A stretch of 40,958 nucleotides of DNA from Methylacidimicrobium cyclopophantes (GCF_902143385.2 NZ_CABFUZ020000093.1:1-40958); one strand, 5' to 3'. Positions 22,390-31,651 are shown, counted from the stretch's first letter. The notes: generated by a model not told the origin, from the letters alone. Translations and numbers: made by a program.

Positions 22390-22740
22390 TCAGTAAAAAA
22401 ATCGCAGGATGTAGGGAAAGAGGAAGGCCACGAGTACTAGAACAGCGGCGATCCAAAAGAAGAGCTTGTAGGCCGTCCGCGCCCGGGGCACGGCGCAGAT
22501 CTCGCCCGACTTGCATTCCGGCGCCGGCCGAAAGATGCTCCGCCAAGCGAAGAAGAGGGCTACCAACGCGACTCCAAGAAAGAGCGGACGGTACCGCTCG
22601 AGCACGGATAGGTTACCGATCCAGGCACCCGAGAAGCCCAGCGTCACCAGCAAAAGCGGCCCGAGACAGCAACCCGATGCGAGGATGGCTCCAATGACCG
22701 CACCGGCCAAAGCGCCCCGATTCTTCTTGGAGTCCGACAT
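22390..22740 (-). CDS. merT: Mercuric ion transporter MerT
   Basis: The 116-residue inner-membrane protein has three predicted helices. The first contains the vicinal Cys pair ASGCCLGPLLLV, which takes Hg(II) from MerP. The cytoplasmic loop after helix two carries the second pair CKSGEIC. The third helix is FFWIAAVLVLVAFLFPYIL. It is the first gene of the operon, reading away from merR. The ATG at 22740 follows GGAGAA. Confidence 0.95.
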   Translation of the reverse strand: MSDSKKNRGALAGAVIGAILASGCCLGPLLLVTLGFSGAWIGNLSVLERYRPLFLGVALVALFFAWRSIFRPAPECKSGEICAVPRARTAYKLFFWIAAVLVLVAFLFPYILRFFY

Positions 22741-22775
22741 GATCTTCTCCTTCCGAATCTCTCGTCCCTATACTA

Positions 22776-22806
22776 TCTTTACCACCGTACTTACGTACGG
22801 AATCAA
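22776..22806 (-). promoter_or_regulatory. mer operator/promoter with 19-bp spacer
   Basis: On the minus strand a -35 element TTGATT (22806-22801) and a -10 element TAAAGA (22781-22776) are separated by exactly 19 bp. The spacer contains the perfect dyad CCGTAC-N4-GTACGG (22785-22800). This overlong spacer with a central dyad is the hallmark of MerR-controlled promoters, which MerR untwists when it binds Hg(II). The same dyad lies 12 bases before the merR start, so merR is probably self-regulated. Confidence 0.9.
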
Positions 22807-22811
22807 GGGCG

Positions 22812-23288
22812 ATGGGGAGTATTCCGGCAAAACTGACGATCGGAGCCTTCGCCAAGGCGGCGGGGGTCAACGTGGAGACGATCCGCTTCTACCAGCGCAA
22901 GGGCCTCCTCTCCGAACCTCCGAAACCTTACGGTGCCATCCGCCGCTATGGGGAGGAGGATCTCGCGCGGCTCCGGTTCATTAAATCCGCCCAAGGGCTC
23001 GGATTCAGCCTCGCGGAAATCGGGGAGCTGCTCCGGCTGGAGGACGGCACCCAATGCGACGAAGCGAAGAGTTTGGCAGAAAGCAAGCTTCGGGAAGTCC
23101 GCAACAAACGGAGGACGCTGCAAAAGATCGAGGGGGTCCTCTCGGCGTTGGTCTCAGCCTGCCGGAACCGTCCCGCAAAAATCACCTGCCCCCTCATAGC
23201 GTCGTTGCAAGAAGGAGCCGCGCGCAACCGGATCGGAAGAAGCGCTGAAACTTCCGATCGATTCCATCGCCCTCCTTCCGGAGGATGA
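22812..23288 (+). CDS. merR: Mercury-responsive regulator MerR
   Basis: The 158-residue MerR-family activator has an N-terminal winged helix ([20 protein letters not shown], then [16 protein letters not shown]), followed by the dimerisation helix. The three Hg(II)-binding Cys are present: GTQCDEA, SACRNR and ITCPLIASL. This identifies it as mercury-specific rather than ZntR- or CueR-like. It is divergent from merTPA across a 71-base gap that holds the operator. The tail after [10 protein letters not shown] is about 25 residues longer than in Tn501 MerR and of no recognisable kind. Confidence 0.93.
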   Translation: MGSIPAKLTIGAFAKAAGVNVETIRFYQRKGLLSEPPKPYGAIRRYGEEDLARLRFIKSAQGLGFSLAEIGELLRLEDGTQCDEAKSLAESKLREVRNKRRTLQKIEGVLSALVSACRNRPAKITCPLIASLQEGAARNRIGRSAETSDRFHRPPSGG

Positions 23289-23324
23289 AGAGGTTGCTTT
23301 CCGAGAAGGCTCCCTCCGATGGGA

Positions 23325-24395
23325 TCATGCGCCGCTCTCCCGCCGCGTGTCTCGATTGGATGCGAGATCTTTCGGCGTAGCCCCCATTCGGGAACCCGGG
23401 TAGAGCACCGATCCCAAGACTTGCTGGACGAGATCGTAGAAGACAATCACGAAGATCGCGCGGGGATGATCGAAAAGGACGGAGGAGGCGAGTACCAAGC
23501 CCCCGCCGTTATTGCTCATCCCACTCGCAAAGGCGAGCGATCGGCGTCCCGCCTGTGGAAGTCGGAGCAGAACTCCGATTCCATGGCCCATCCAAAACCG
23601 GAAAAGACAGAACGCAACGGTTCCCACGAGAACCAGCAGGAAGAAGCGGAGGTCTTTTTGTCGCACGATTGTGGGGAGCGCGGCGGTTGCGTTGGAATAG
23701 CAGAGCAGAACGAGCGAACCCATCTCGAAGAGCTCGATCCCCTTGCTCCGCGAGAGGATCCAACCTTGGGCAAACTGGCGCATGAGCACACCGAGAAAGG
23801 TGGGAAGAATCACGCAGACGAAAAGAAAGATCCCGATGCGGTGGAAGGCGACCTTCTGCAGGTCGGCGGCATAGGAACCCGAGACCACCCCTTGGACCCC
23901 CTCCAAGATCCAGGGAGCAAAAAGAGGACTCCCGAGAGTGGAGAGAAAGAGGAGCTTCAGCGAGAGAGCGGGGTTTCCTCCGGCACGCTCGGACCAGATC
24001 GTCGAGAATCCGGCGATCGGCATCGCAATGACGATCGCCAATCCGAGCAGCAAGCTTTCGATTTGATCGCTCTTTGCCCAGGGAGCAAAGAGCAGGCGAA
24101 AGCTCAGAAGGAGAACGAGCGGCAAGAGAAGCGTGGCGAAGAAGCCGGCGAGGATTCGGGTTAAGGGAGTGACCGGATGGAGAATCGGCTCCAGGGAGAC
24201 GACCGTGCCGCTGCAGAACAGGACGATCCAGAGCGGTACCGTCGAGAGCGGGAGCGGCAGGGATTGACCGAAGAGATGGATCTTTCCGAATTCCACCTCT
24301 CTTAGGAAGCGGCCCAACGCCGGGAAGAAGGCGGCCAAGAGGTAGGCGAGGAGCAAAAGCCAAGCGGTCGGATAGCTTCCCAATCGCCGTACCAT
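23325..24395 (-). CDS. Bile acid:sodium symporter family (BASS) transporter
   Basis: The 356-residue membrane protein has about ten hydrophobic segments, starting with AWLLLLAYLLAAFFPALG. Family marks include IVIAMPIAGFSTIW near the middle (normally the crossover region around TM4) and FASGMSNNGGGLVLASSVLF (normally the second crossover, GMRNxG/ALG). BASS proteins carry organic anions with sodium; bacterial members also move pantoate or keto acids, and the substrate here is unknown. A short C-terminal tail is charged. It converges on merR with 36 bases between the stops. ATG 24395 starts directly at the first helix. Confidence 0.75.
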   Translation of the reverse strand: MVRRLGSYPTAWLLLLAYLLAAFFPALGRFLREVEFGKIHLFGQSLPLPLSTVPLWIVLFCSGTVVSLEPILHPVTPLTRILAGFFATLLLPLVLLLSFRLLFAPWAKSDQIESLLLGLAIVIAMPIAGFSTIWSERAGGNPALSLKLLFLSTLGSPLFAPWILEGVQGVVSGSYAADLQKVAFHRIGIFLFVCVILPTFLGVLMRQFAQGWILSRSKGIELFEMGSLVLLCYSNATAALPTIVRQKDLRFFLLVLVGTVAFCLFRFWMGHGIGVLLRLPQAGRRSLAFASGMSNNGGGLVLASSVLFDHPRAIFVIVFYDLVQQVLGSVLYPGSRMGATPKDLASNRDTRRESGA

Positions 24396-24650
24396 GTCGG
24401 CTTCTAGAAGTCCCGCGAAAGCCTCCGGAAGCGACCGAGCCTCGGGAATGGGATCGGCCCCTTGCCCTCGAGCGTCGCCACCGCTCCCCTCTCACCCACA
24501 AAGGGCTCCGGACAGCGCCGTCGCCGCAAAGCGGCCCAGGGCGTTCCGTGCGCGCAACCCGAAAGGGCGAGGGAAAAAGGAGCGCCGCGCGAGGGCCAAG
24601 GAAGCGGGTTCGCGCGGCCCGCCCCGATAACGGCCTTTCGGACCATGGTG

Positions 24651-25685
24651 CTAGGAAGCGCCCGGGCCTTCTTCCGCCTTCTTTTCCAAATGGCCGCCAA
24701 ATTCGTAGCGCATCGCCGAGAGCAGCTTGTTGGCGAACTCCTCGTGCTGGCGCGAGCTGAAGCGGGCGTAGAGGGCCGAGCTGATGACCGGCGCCGGAAC
24801 ACCGAGATCGACGGCCGCCTGAACTGTCCAGCGTCCTTCCCCGGAATCGGAAACCCGTCCGGCAAAGCGCTCCAGCTTCGGATCCTCAAGCATGGCCTTG
24901 GCCACCAGATCGAGCAGCCAAGAGCGAATCACGCTCCCCCGCCGCCAGACCTCGGCCACGTCAGCCAAATCGATGTCGTACTGGTAATGAGCGGGCTCTC
25001 GAAGGGGTGTGGTCTCAGAGTCGATCTCCCGCCCGAGCTTGCCGGCGTTGGCATGGTGGAGAATGTTCAGGCCTTCCACGTAGGAAGCCATGATGCCGTA
25101 CTCGATCCCGTTGTGCACCATCTTCACGAGATGGCCGGCGCCATGCGGGCCGCAGTGCAGGTAGCCCTTTTCTGCCGTTCCCGGCTTCTTCTCCCGTCCG
25201 GGGAGCCGCTCGGCCGCTTCCGCACCCGGAGCCAGCGCCTCAAAAAGCGGATCGAGCCGCTCGACCACCGCCTTCTCCCCGCCGATCATCAAGCAGTATC
25301 CGCATTCCAATCCCCACACCCCGCCGCTCGTCCCGACATCCACGTAGTGGAGCCCGCGGCTCTTCAACTCCCCCGCGCGGCGAATATCGTCGTGATAATA
25401 GGAGTTTCCTCCGTCGATGACGATGTCCCCCGGCTCCAGGTAAGGAGTCAGCTCTCCGAGCATCGAATCGACCGCTCCGGCCGGCACCATCAACCAGAGC
25501 GCACGCGGTTTTCCCAGCTTTCCCGCAAGGTCTTCGAGAGAGGCGGCTCCTACCGCACCCTCACGGCTCAACGCTTCCACGGCCTCCCGATGCAGATCGT
25601 AGACCACGCACCGGTGCCCTTTCCGCTGCCAACGGCGCGTCATGTTCGCTCCCATCCGACCCAATCCGATGACTCCGATTTCCAT
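24651..25685 (-). CDS. gnd: 6-phosphogluconate dehydrogenase, decarboxylating, NAD-type
   Basis: The 344-residue enzyme oxidises 6-phosphogluconate to ribulose-5-phosphate and CO2. The Rossmann motif IGVIGLGRMGANMTRRW (from residue 2) is followed by an acidic residue at the end of strand 2 (VVYDLH), which favours NAD over NADP. The signature GDIVIDGGNSYYHDDIRR and the substrate-site VDVGTSGGVWGLE are clear, as is the catalytic-Lys block GHLVKMVHNGIEYG. The length fits the short GntZ/gnd-related class rather than the 470-residue NADP form. ATG 25685 is preferred over a start 46 codons upstream because GGAGGGGAG precedes it. A 492-base gap separates it from the divergent hydrolase. Confidence 0.92.
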   Translation of the reverse strand: MEIGVIGLGRMGANMTRRWQRKGHRCVVYDLHREAVEALSREGAVGAASLEDLAGKLGKPRALWLMVPAGAVDSMLGELTPYLEPGDIVIDGGNSYYHDDIRRAGELKSRGLHYVDVGTSGGVWGLECGYCLMIGGEKAVVERLDPLFEALAPGAEAAERLPGREKKPGTAEKGYLHCGPHGAGHLVKMVHNGIEYGIMASYVEGLNILHHANAGKLGREIDSETTPLREPAHYQYDIDLADVAEVWRRGSVIRSWLLDLVAKAMLEDPKLERFAGRVSDSGEGRWTVQAAVDLGVPAPVISSALYARFSSRQHEEFANKLLSAMRYEFGGHLEKKAEEGPGAS

Positions 25686-26178
25686 GATTGCTCCCCTCCG
25701 CTTCTTGCCCACAGCCTCCGGCTCTTTTGTTTTCTCGAATTCCGCCCATTCCCTCGTAAGCAAACCGGGCTTGCTCCGGACGGTCCTCTCGGGGCCACTC
25801 GCATGCGCTGCGCGGCGACACAAGCCTAGCCTTCTTTCTCCGGACCGCGCAAAGCCAAATTCTCAGGCCCTTCGAGATCCTATTGCGAAAGGGCCTTTCC
25901 CGAAGGTTTCCTCCGCCGCGCGCAGGCGGGCTTCCCGAACCACGGCCGCGTCCGCGTCCGCATCCTTTTTGATAGCCGCGCTATCGCAGTGGATCGCCTC
26001 CGCTTTTGCGCCCTGCTCGGCGAGATCGGGGGCGGTGAGGCCACCCAAGGTTCTTCGGCTTCGGGGTAGGCTCGGCTGCTTCCCAGCGCTTCGGAGTCGG
26101 CTTCGGAGCTTTCGAGAAGCGAGACCCCGAGCGATCTTCTCGGCAAGGTCCCATCTCTTTTGCTAGAATCGCACCGCC
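25686..26178. other. Divergent intergenic region between gnd and the hydrolase
   Basis: No gene is certain here. A minus-strand frame at 25863-26048 (TTG start, 61 residues, acidic/Ala-rich helix DADADAAVVREARLRAAEE) could be a small gene, but it has no motif and no ribosome-binding site. A stem with one bulged base (AGGCCCTTCG...CGAAAGGGCCT, 25865-25896) lies at the 3' end of that frame but lacks a good T run. A TAGAAT hexamer at 26164-26169 lies 10 bases before the hydrolase ATG and could be a -10 element giving a nearly leaderless mRNA; no -35 is evident. Confidence 0.4.
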
Positions 26179-27009
26179 ATGACCTTTTCCTGCGACGACG
26201 CGACGCTTTACTTCACCACGGTCGGAATGGGTCCCGCCATGGTACTGCTCCATCCGACTCCGGTCGATCATCGCTTCTGGCTGCCGGTAGCCAACCTCCT
26301 GGCTTCGGAGCACCAGGTCGTTCTTCCCGACCTGCGTGGCCATGGACGGTCGACGACTGGCACCGGACCGATCACGGTAGAAAAGCTGGCGGCCGACGTG
26401 GCCCGGCTTCTCGACCATCTCGGAATCGCCAAGGCCTTTTTCGGCGGCTGCTCGATCGGCGGTTACACCCTCTTCGAAATCTGGCGCACGATGCCCGAGC
26501 GGGTTTCCGGCTTGGCTTTCTGCTGCTCTCGGCCGCAGGCCGACACCGAAGCCGTCCTCGCCCGGCGCCGAGCGAACATCGCAAAGATCCGAGAGGGGAA
26601 GGTCAGGGAGTTCCTCGAAGAGCAGCTCCGCACCCTGATCGGAGCCACCGCCCGCGCGCGCCGGCCGCAAATCGTGGCCGAGCTTCGCGAGATGATGGAG
26701 GCGGCTTCGCCCGAAGCCCTCATCGCCGTGCAGCAAGGCCTTGCAACAAGACCCGACTCACGGGCGACCGCCCGCACGATTCGGGTCCCCTGCTGCGTGG
26801 TTGCCGGCGGGGAAGATTCCTCGAGCCCACCGGCCGATATGCGTCTTTTGGTCGGAGAGATCCGAAGTGGCGGGAGCGAGGCGGAGTATATCGAGATCCC
26901 CGACGCGGGCCACTATGCCCCCTTCGAGCAGCCGGAGCGGATCGCCGAAATCCTCCAACGCTGCTGCAAAGCCGCGGACGAAGGTCGGAAGTCGACGAGG
27001 AACGACTAG
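26179..27009 (+). CDS. Alpha/beta-fold hydrolase
   Basis: The 276-residue protein has the alpha/beta hydrolase core: oxyanion-region LLHPTPVDHRFW, DLRGHGRST, the nucleophile elbow GCSIGG with the catalytic Ser, the acid in VAGGEDSSSPP and the His in DAGHYAPFEQPE. The lid segment (about 115-190) is Arg/Glu-rich. It resembles 3-oxoadipate enol-lactonase-like hydrolases in layout, but the substrate cannot be inferred. Cys replaces the usual His in the G-H-S-x-G elbow, which is a common variation. It stands alone, divergent from gnd, and converges on the next gene. Confidence 0.85.
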   Translation: MTFSCDDATLYFTTVGMGPAMVLLHPTPVDHRFWLPVANLLASEHQVVLPDLRGHGRSTTGTGPITVEKLAADVARLLDHLGIAKAFFGGCSIGGYTLFEIWRTMPERVSGLAFCCSRPQADTEAVLARRRANIAKIREGKVREFLEEQLRTLIGATARARRPQIVAELREMMEAASPEALIAVQQGLATRPDSRATARTIRVPCCVVAGGEDSSSPPADMRLLVGEIRSGGSEAEYIEIPDAGHYAPFEQPERIAEILQRCCKAADEGRKSTRND

Positions 27010-27040
27010 CCCGCAAGCTCGGAAAGAACCTCTCTTTCCT

Positions 27041-28915
27041 CTATCTCCCGCCGCGATCGATTCCGCGGTTGCGATCGATCGCCGAATGCTTTTGCCCAGA
27101 GAAAGGAGCCTGCGGCTTTTCGACCGAAACTTCCCATGGGTGCGGGATCTCCGGTATGCGGCAAACGAGCTTCTCGGTCTTTCCTCGGTAGGCCCGATAG
27201 TATGCTTCTTGCTCTCGGCAGCTGGATTCTTCTTCCAAACGCACCGGCAAGCGGGAAACGAGTGCGGCGATTCGCTGCTTTCGTTCGGGATCCCGCTCCA
27301 CAAGCAGAAGACTCCTCAAAGCGGAAGGCTCCGAGGGGAACTCCCGCAGCCGAGCGGAAGCTTTTCCGAGGACCGACTCGGCCGCCCGTCGCAGCACCCC
27401 GAGGGGCTGCTGCCGCAAATCGAGCTTTGTCTCCGCTTGCCGTTTCCGGAGCTCGGCCAGAAAGCGCTCCTGACCTGGCGTGAGGCCGGTTCGAGGCCGC
27501 CCGCGGAGCTCCGCCCCCGCCGCTTCCGGGCTCAAAACCAGGCCTTGCGAGGTGAGCGATTTCTTCGAAGATCCCAGCTGCGCAAAAAGCGATTGGAGGC
27601 CCTCCCGAGTCATCGACACCGGAGGGAGCATCGCCTGATCTCCGGGGCGCTTTTCCGAGGCTGGAGCCTTCGCCTTCTCTCCCGGCTCCTTCGCAGGAGC
27701 CTTCCGCGCTCGCTCCTCCTTCCACTGCTCGATCCGGACTCCCATTTCGTAGATTCGGTCTTCCAAGTCCTCCTTCTCTTGGCCGCAGCGGTAGAGGGAG
27801 ACCTCCGAAAAGCCTCGCCGCTTGAGCTCTTCGGGCAGAGAGGTCTCCCGCTTTTGCAGATCGTAAGGCGAAATCGACCGACCCGAAGGACCGAGGTGAA
27901 AGAGCCCGTTCCAGCTCAGAATCCCAAAGCAGGGGGTCTCCTTTTGGGTCGAGGCGGCAATGCGGGCAATCTCTCCCGCCATGCTGCGGTCTCGAGCATC
28001 CAGGAACTGAGAAGTCGACTGGACTTTGGATGCCAGATGTGGATAGGAGGCTCCCGTTGAATGGATCTCCCTCCAGTAGGTGCTGTTGTCAACCGGTTCT
28101 GTCTTTACCTGGTAGCCTCGTTCTGGATGGGCCGCCCGCGCTGCGGCAATCTGGTCAAGACCGTTGAAGGGAATGCCCTCGGCATTCTTCCCTCCCCGGC
28201 AGAGGAGAGAGACTTGAGCAAAAAAGGCGCTTCGCTCTGCGGAGTTTTGCCCAAAAGAGGGATTTCCCTCCTGTAAGCGGGACAGAAGCCCCTCTCCAAG
28301 CTCCTTCTCCTCCCGCCCCGAGGGCCTCTTCCCTTCCCGTGCCAGCGCTTCGGCCCGGGAAACGTAGCGATCAATCTCTCTTTGACAGCTTTGGGGAAGA
28401 CCTTCTACCCCGTAAAAGCGGTCGCCGTTCTTCCACGCTTCCACTTGCTTTTGGATCGGGACATCGATGCAATGCGGCCGAATCGGCTCCTCGGGATTGC
28501 CCGCATTAATCCAGGCAACCTCCATCAGAATCGATCCCCATTCAAAACCATCTCTCGGATCGACTTGATATCGTTTGATTGCTTGCTCCCAGGTTTTGAC
28601 CCACGACTCGATTACGCTCCTAGCAATGTTCTCATCGCGTCGATGCCCATCTTCATTGCTCTTCCGATCGGGCGCATAGAGAGCCTGCGCCTCCACAAGG
28701 AAATGGTCGACCAGCGGCTGGAAATCCCTCGAAAGCTCCAAAGCTACATCCCGAAAGCCCTGCTCCCGGGCCGTTGCAAGAGAACGCTCCAGATTGCCAA
28801 AATCATGACATCCTGTAAGCGGCATCCCATCGGCAGAGGCATGGATCTCCCCGCCGACGAGGATGGCGACATGGTCGGGATCAGGGGGTCGGGTTGGTTG
28901 AGGATCGCTTGGCAT
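27041..28915 (-). CDS. 624-residue protein with TraB/ChaN/EreA-superfamily-like signatures and a charged C-terminal extension
   Basis: I do not recognise a named family. The N-terminal 350 residues show an ordered set of motifs seen in the EreA/ChaN/TraB/TIKI superfamily: VAILVGGEIH (16-25), DVALELSRDFQPLVDHFL (56-73, close to the ChaN pattern ALEM--RD-QP-LD-FL), DARDRSMAGEIAR (306-318) and GILSWNGLFHLG (331-342). These are the usual places of the GExH, ALE, RD--MA and G--H active-site residues. Residues 400-450 are a Lys/Glu/Ala/Pro-rich linker. Residues 450-624 are helical and highly charged, with no known domain. There is no signal peptide. Its start overlaps the end of the upstream secreted-protein gene by 35 bases, so the two are translationally coupled. 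Confidence 0.55.
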   Translation of the reverse strand: MPSDPQPTRPPDPDHVAILVGGEIHASADGMPLTGCHDFGNLERSLATAREQGFRDVALELSRDFQPLVDHFLVEAQALYAPDRKSNEDGHRRDENIARSVIESWVKTWEQAIKRYQVDPRDGFEWGSILMEVAWINAGNPEEPIRPHCIDVPIQKQVEAWKNGDRFYGVEGLPQSCQREIDRYVSRAEALAREGKRPSGREEKELGEGLLSRLQEGNPSFGQNSAERSAFFAQVSLLCRGGKNAEGIPFNGLDQIAAARAAHPERGYQVKTEPVDNSTYWREIHSTGASYPHLASKVQSTSQFLDARDRSMAGEIARIAASTQKETPCFGILSWNGLFHLGPSGRSISPYDLQKRETSLPEELKRRGFSEVSLYRCGQEKEDLEDRIYEMGVRIEQWKEERARKAPAKEPGEKAKAPASEKRPGDQAMLPPVSMTREGLQSLFAQLGSSKKSLTSQGLVLSPEAAGAELRGRPRTGLTPGQERFLAELRKRQAETKLDLRQQPLGVLRRAAESVLGKASARLREFPSEPSALRSLLLVERDPERKQRIAALVSRLPVRLEEESSCREQEAYYRAYRGKTEKLVCRIPEIPHPWEVSVEKPQAPFSGQKHSAIDRNRGIDRGGR

Positions 28916-29771
28916 TGAGTCGCTGCGCCGCTTCCCGAATCGCCCGCATCAGCCCATTTTCCGGCCGAGGGCCGTGCGGCTTAGGCCTCGGATAGTAGAC
29001 GCATACCTCCAAAGGCACCTCTTCGCTGGATGCGGTGTTAAACTGAAATTCAACATCTCCCGATTCGATGTCGGATCTGAATTCCGCAGGACGATACCAA
29101 ACGTCAGAATAGGGCACATCGCGCCCTTCCGGATCGAGGTGGGAGCGGATGTCGGAGGATCTGGGCTTTCCCCAAGCCCGCACCAGCTCCGCTTCCTTTA
29201 AGGAAACCCTCCCCTTCCGGAAGGCGAGCTTTACGTGGCGAAAGACGCGCGGCCAGAACCGGTCACCTACCCGCACTGCGATCTGGATCGCCAGCACCGC
29301 TCCCTTCTTTTCCGGATGGGGATCGTCCCGCACGGCTCGGAAGATGAGCCAGTTCTTGAGCCAGTTCTCCTCAGGGTGCCAAGCCAGCCAAACCCTTATC
29401 TCCTCCTCATGTAACGGTGGATAGAAGTAATCGGGTCCCCACCGAAGCACAAAGTTATCGCGGCGCTTGCTAGGTCCCAGGAAGTCGCGGAATTCGAGGT
29501 GAAGGGCGTCGGGAAGGCCGTCGAGCTGCTCCGGCGGCCAAGCGATGAGCCCTTTGACCAGCGCAAAGAGCTCTTGGTTGGAAAGGGTGTGCTTCCGGAC
29601 GAGTACGGCTAAATCGATTTTTCCGGAAGGCGGCTCCCCCGAGGGAGTCTCCGCCCGGGAGGGAGAATTCCCCAAGAAGCCAAGAGCCGCTGGAAGGAGA
29701 AAAAGCCATCGGGCGGCTTTGGCTCCGATGCGAAGGTGAGATATCGGAAAATGCTCCCACTGCACCTCCAA
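28881..29771 (-). CDS. Secreted protein of unknown function
   Basis: The 296-residue product has a membrane-targeting N-terminus: basic AKAARWLF, hydrophobic core LLPAALGFLGNS, probable cleavage at SRA-ET. The mature part starts with a Pro/Ser-rich stretch. It continues with a mixed alpha/beta domain rich in Trp and aromatic residues (WGPDYFYPPLHEEEIRVWLA, RFWPRVFRHVKLAFRKG) and ends with a beta-rich part (VEFQFNTASSEEVPLEVCVY). I know no family for it. No ATG is available; the start is TTG 29771 or GTG 29765. The 3' end overlaps the start of the 624-residue gene, implying a shared operon and perhaps a shared process across the membrane. Confidence 0.6.
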   Translation of the reverse strand: MEVQWEHFPISHLRIGAKAARWLFLLPAALGFLGNSPSRAETPSGEPPSGKIDLAVLVRKHTLSNQELFALVKGLIAWPPEQLDGLPDALHLEFRDFLGPSKRRDNFVLRWGPDYFYPPLHEEEIRVWLAWHPEENWLKNWLIFRAVRDDPHPEKKGAVLAIQIAVRVGDRFWPRVFRHVKLAFRKGRVSLKEAELVRAWGKPRSSDIRSHLDPEGRDVPYSDVWYRPAEFRSDIESGDVEFQFNTASSEEVPLEVCVYYPRPKPHGPRPENGLMRAIREAAQRLNAKRSSTNPTP

Positions 29772-29949
29772 GACTTACTACCAAGAACGATAGCCTATGG
29801 CAAGGGCCCCTCTTGCTTTGCCCTGGATGAGAAAGAGGGCTGCAGAAAAGGCGAAGATTCGCGGATCGGGAAGAGACCCAAGATCACGAGAGAAAGCGCC
29901 AGCCGGACCGATCAGTCAAATGCCGCGCGGAGATTTCGACAGATCTTAC

Positions 29950-30920
29950 CGGCATCTCTCGTCGACTGGAAACCTTCGGACAGCATCGAAAAGCGATCCG
30001 CCGGCAGGCTGAGAAAGATCGAGACCCGCAGCCCGGGCAGTTTCGAGGCCGATCGCCGTCTAGTCCACAGCCGCTTCTCCTCAAGCAGCCAACCCCGGGA
30101 AACAACGGTCGCGCAACGGTCCGCTGAAAGGCATCGGTACCCTGAGACCTTCCACCGCCTCTATGAGAAGGCGAATCCTTTTTCCCTGGAGGAGCACGAG
30201 CTCCAGCGGGACCTATGGAGCGATCGACGGGTAAGCGGCCATAGGTATTGTACGGCGGCGCGCAACAAAGGGTGCTTGTGGGCAGCTCCAAATAGGCGCG
30301 ATGATCGATCCCGCCCTTCTCGACCGGCACCAGGGCTTCTCCCAGGGATTCGATGATGGCGGCAAAGAGAAAATTCCCTCTGCGCTTTACCAAGTCGGCC
30401 TGCTCCGGCCGCTCCCCAATGGGAAAGATCGGCCCTCCGATCGGTTCGAGCAGGGGGCGCATCCTCTCCAGGTGCGTAACCTTGCCCCCGACTACCAGGA
30501 TGAGCCTGCCGACCGCCGCTGCGCCGGGACGGCCGAAGAGCGCAATTGCAAGATGGTCCTGCCCGCGCTCCGCATGGAGCCGGGAGGGCTCGGCCGACAG
30601 GGCCACGCGAATCGTGCCGCAGCCGATGTACGTAGCTCCTTCAGGGAGGATCGCGAGCAGCCCATGATCTCCCAAACCTACCGCGCGCATCGCGGCATCA
30701 TCCGAGAGCATGCTGAAAACCACTTCTCGACCCGCGAGCTCCTTGAGATCGCCGGCGACCGCCGCTCCCCTCCGGAGAAAAGGCACCGCCGGGGCGGATC
30801 TCTGATTGAAAAGTTTCAGGTCGATTCCGGCGTCGAGGATGCGGGAGACTATTCCCGCACCCATCTGTCCCAAACCCACAAAGCCGACCTTACTCCTCGC
30901 GGGCTCGAACGGTCCTGCTG
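29950..30920 (-). pseudogene. HIBADH-family NAD(P)-dependent dehydrogenase, frameshifted
   Basis: The N-terminal part reads well on the minus strand from about 30900: VGFVGLGQMGAGIVSRILD (Rossmann motif), VVFSMLSDDAAMRAV, then the substrate region IGCGTI (normally DMST), LILVVGGK and the helix EQADLVKRRGNFLFAAIIES (normally with the catalytic Lys in the GxxxxxK-xNN context). After YNTYG near 30240 the frame is lost. The continuing sequence appears in another frame as IRLLIEAVEGL, DRCATVVSRGW and RSASKLPG, matching the C-terminal domain of 3-hydroxyisobutyrate dehydrogenase-like enzymes. There are at least two indels, and no clean start codon is present at the N-terminus. It is most likely a dead gene. 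Confidence 0.7.
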
Positions 30921-31651
30921 CTTTGCGAGGCCCGTGGATGAGATTGCCGCAAATGTGCCGCTGCGGCGGGAAGACTCGAAGGAGGATTGGCCTTCTTCCT
31001 CAAGGATGCAACATATTCCATCCGAGGAAGATGCCATGCAGGAATCCCCACCGAGGCGGTCGAGGAGGAGTCATTTCACCAAGATCGATTTCTCGGTGTC
31101 GCAACCGCTCCGCTATCTCGAGGAGGGATCATCTTCGTCTCCGTCGCTTTCGAGCCGGAGCGAAAGATCATGACGATGAGCTGGCAGACCGTCATGGAGT
31201 TCGCCCTCCGCTGATCGACTGGGGGATTGCGGAAAGCAACGGTAGTTTGACCCCGGTGAGAAAGAGCTGTGAGTGCGTAATCCGCCTTCCCACGACGGAG
31301 CAAATCGGGGAGGTCGTGGAAATCGGGCAGACGCAGGAGACCAGATCGACAAGCTCGCCACCCTTGGGCTGACGGCGGAGGGGAGCTGCTTGCTGAAGGC
31401 CCCGAGGATCCGCGAATGGTGTGCCCATTTCGAGCGCAAGCTGCTCGAGGATTGCCACGCAAATACACCCCTTTTATTTTCCAGATAGTCTACTCCCGAG
31501 TTGGCCGGTCGCCGAAGCATCCCGAAAACGCTCCACTACACCGGAGACGGCGTTTTTGTAGCGTCAGGGAGGATCCGTCAGTCGGTCATCGAAGTTCCGT
31601 CCGGAGCTCCCCTCGTCGGATCTTCTCCGGACCGAGCGCGGCGGAGGCTCG
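30921..31651. other. Region without a recognisable gene
   Basis: Between the broken dehydrogenase and the response regulator are only short frames on both strands. A minus-strand fragment around 31300-31290 (KADYALTAL) recalls the start of Rrf2-type regulators, but nothing that follows supports this. The stretch is probably eroded coding sequence continuous with the pseudogene next to it. Confidence 0.4.

Noticed and set aside
25981-26736. 251-codon minus-strand frame opposite the alpha/beta hydrolase
   Set aside because: The plus strand has a complete catalytic triad and the minus frame has no motif; it is a GC-driven shadow.
30301-31173. 290-codon plus-strand frame
   Set aside because: Its left part is antisense to the HIBADH remnant and the remainder is low-complexity Ser/Arg sequence without a ribosome-binding site.
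31192-31470. Possible Rrf2-type regulator on the minus strand (KADYALTAL)
   Set aside because: Only a nine-residue resemblance; no winged-helix continuation in any frame.
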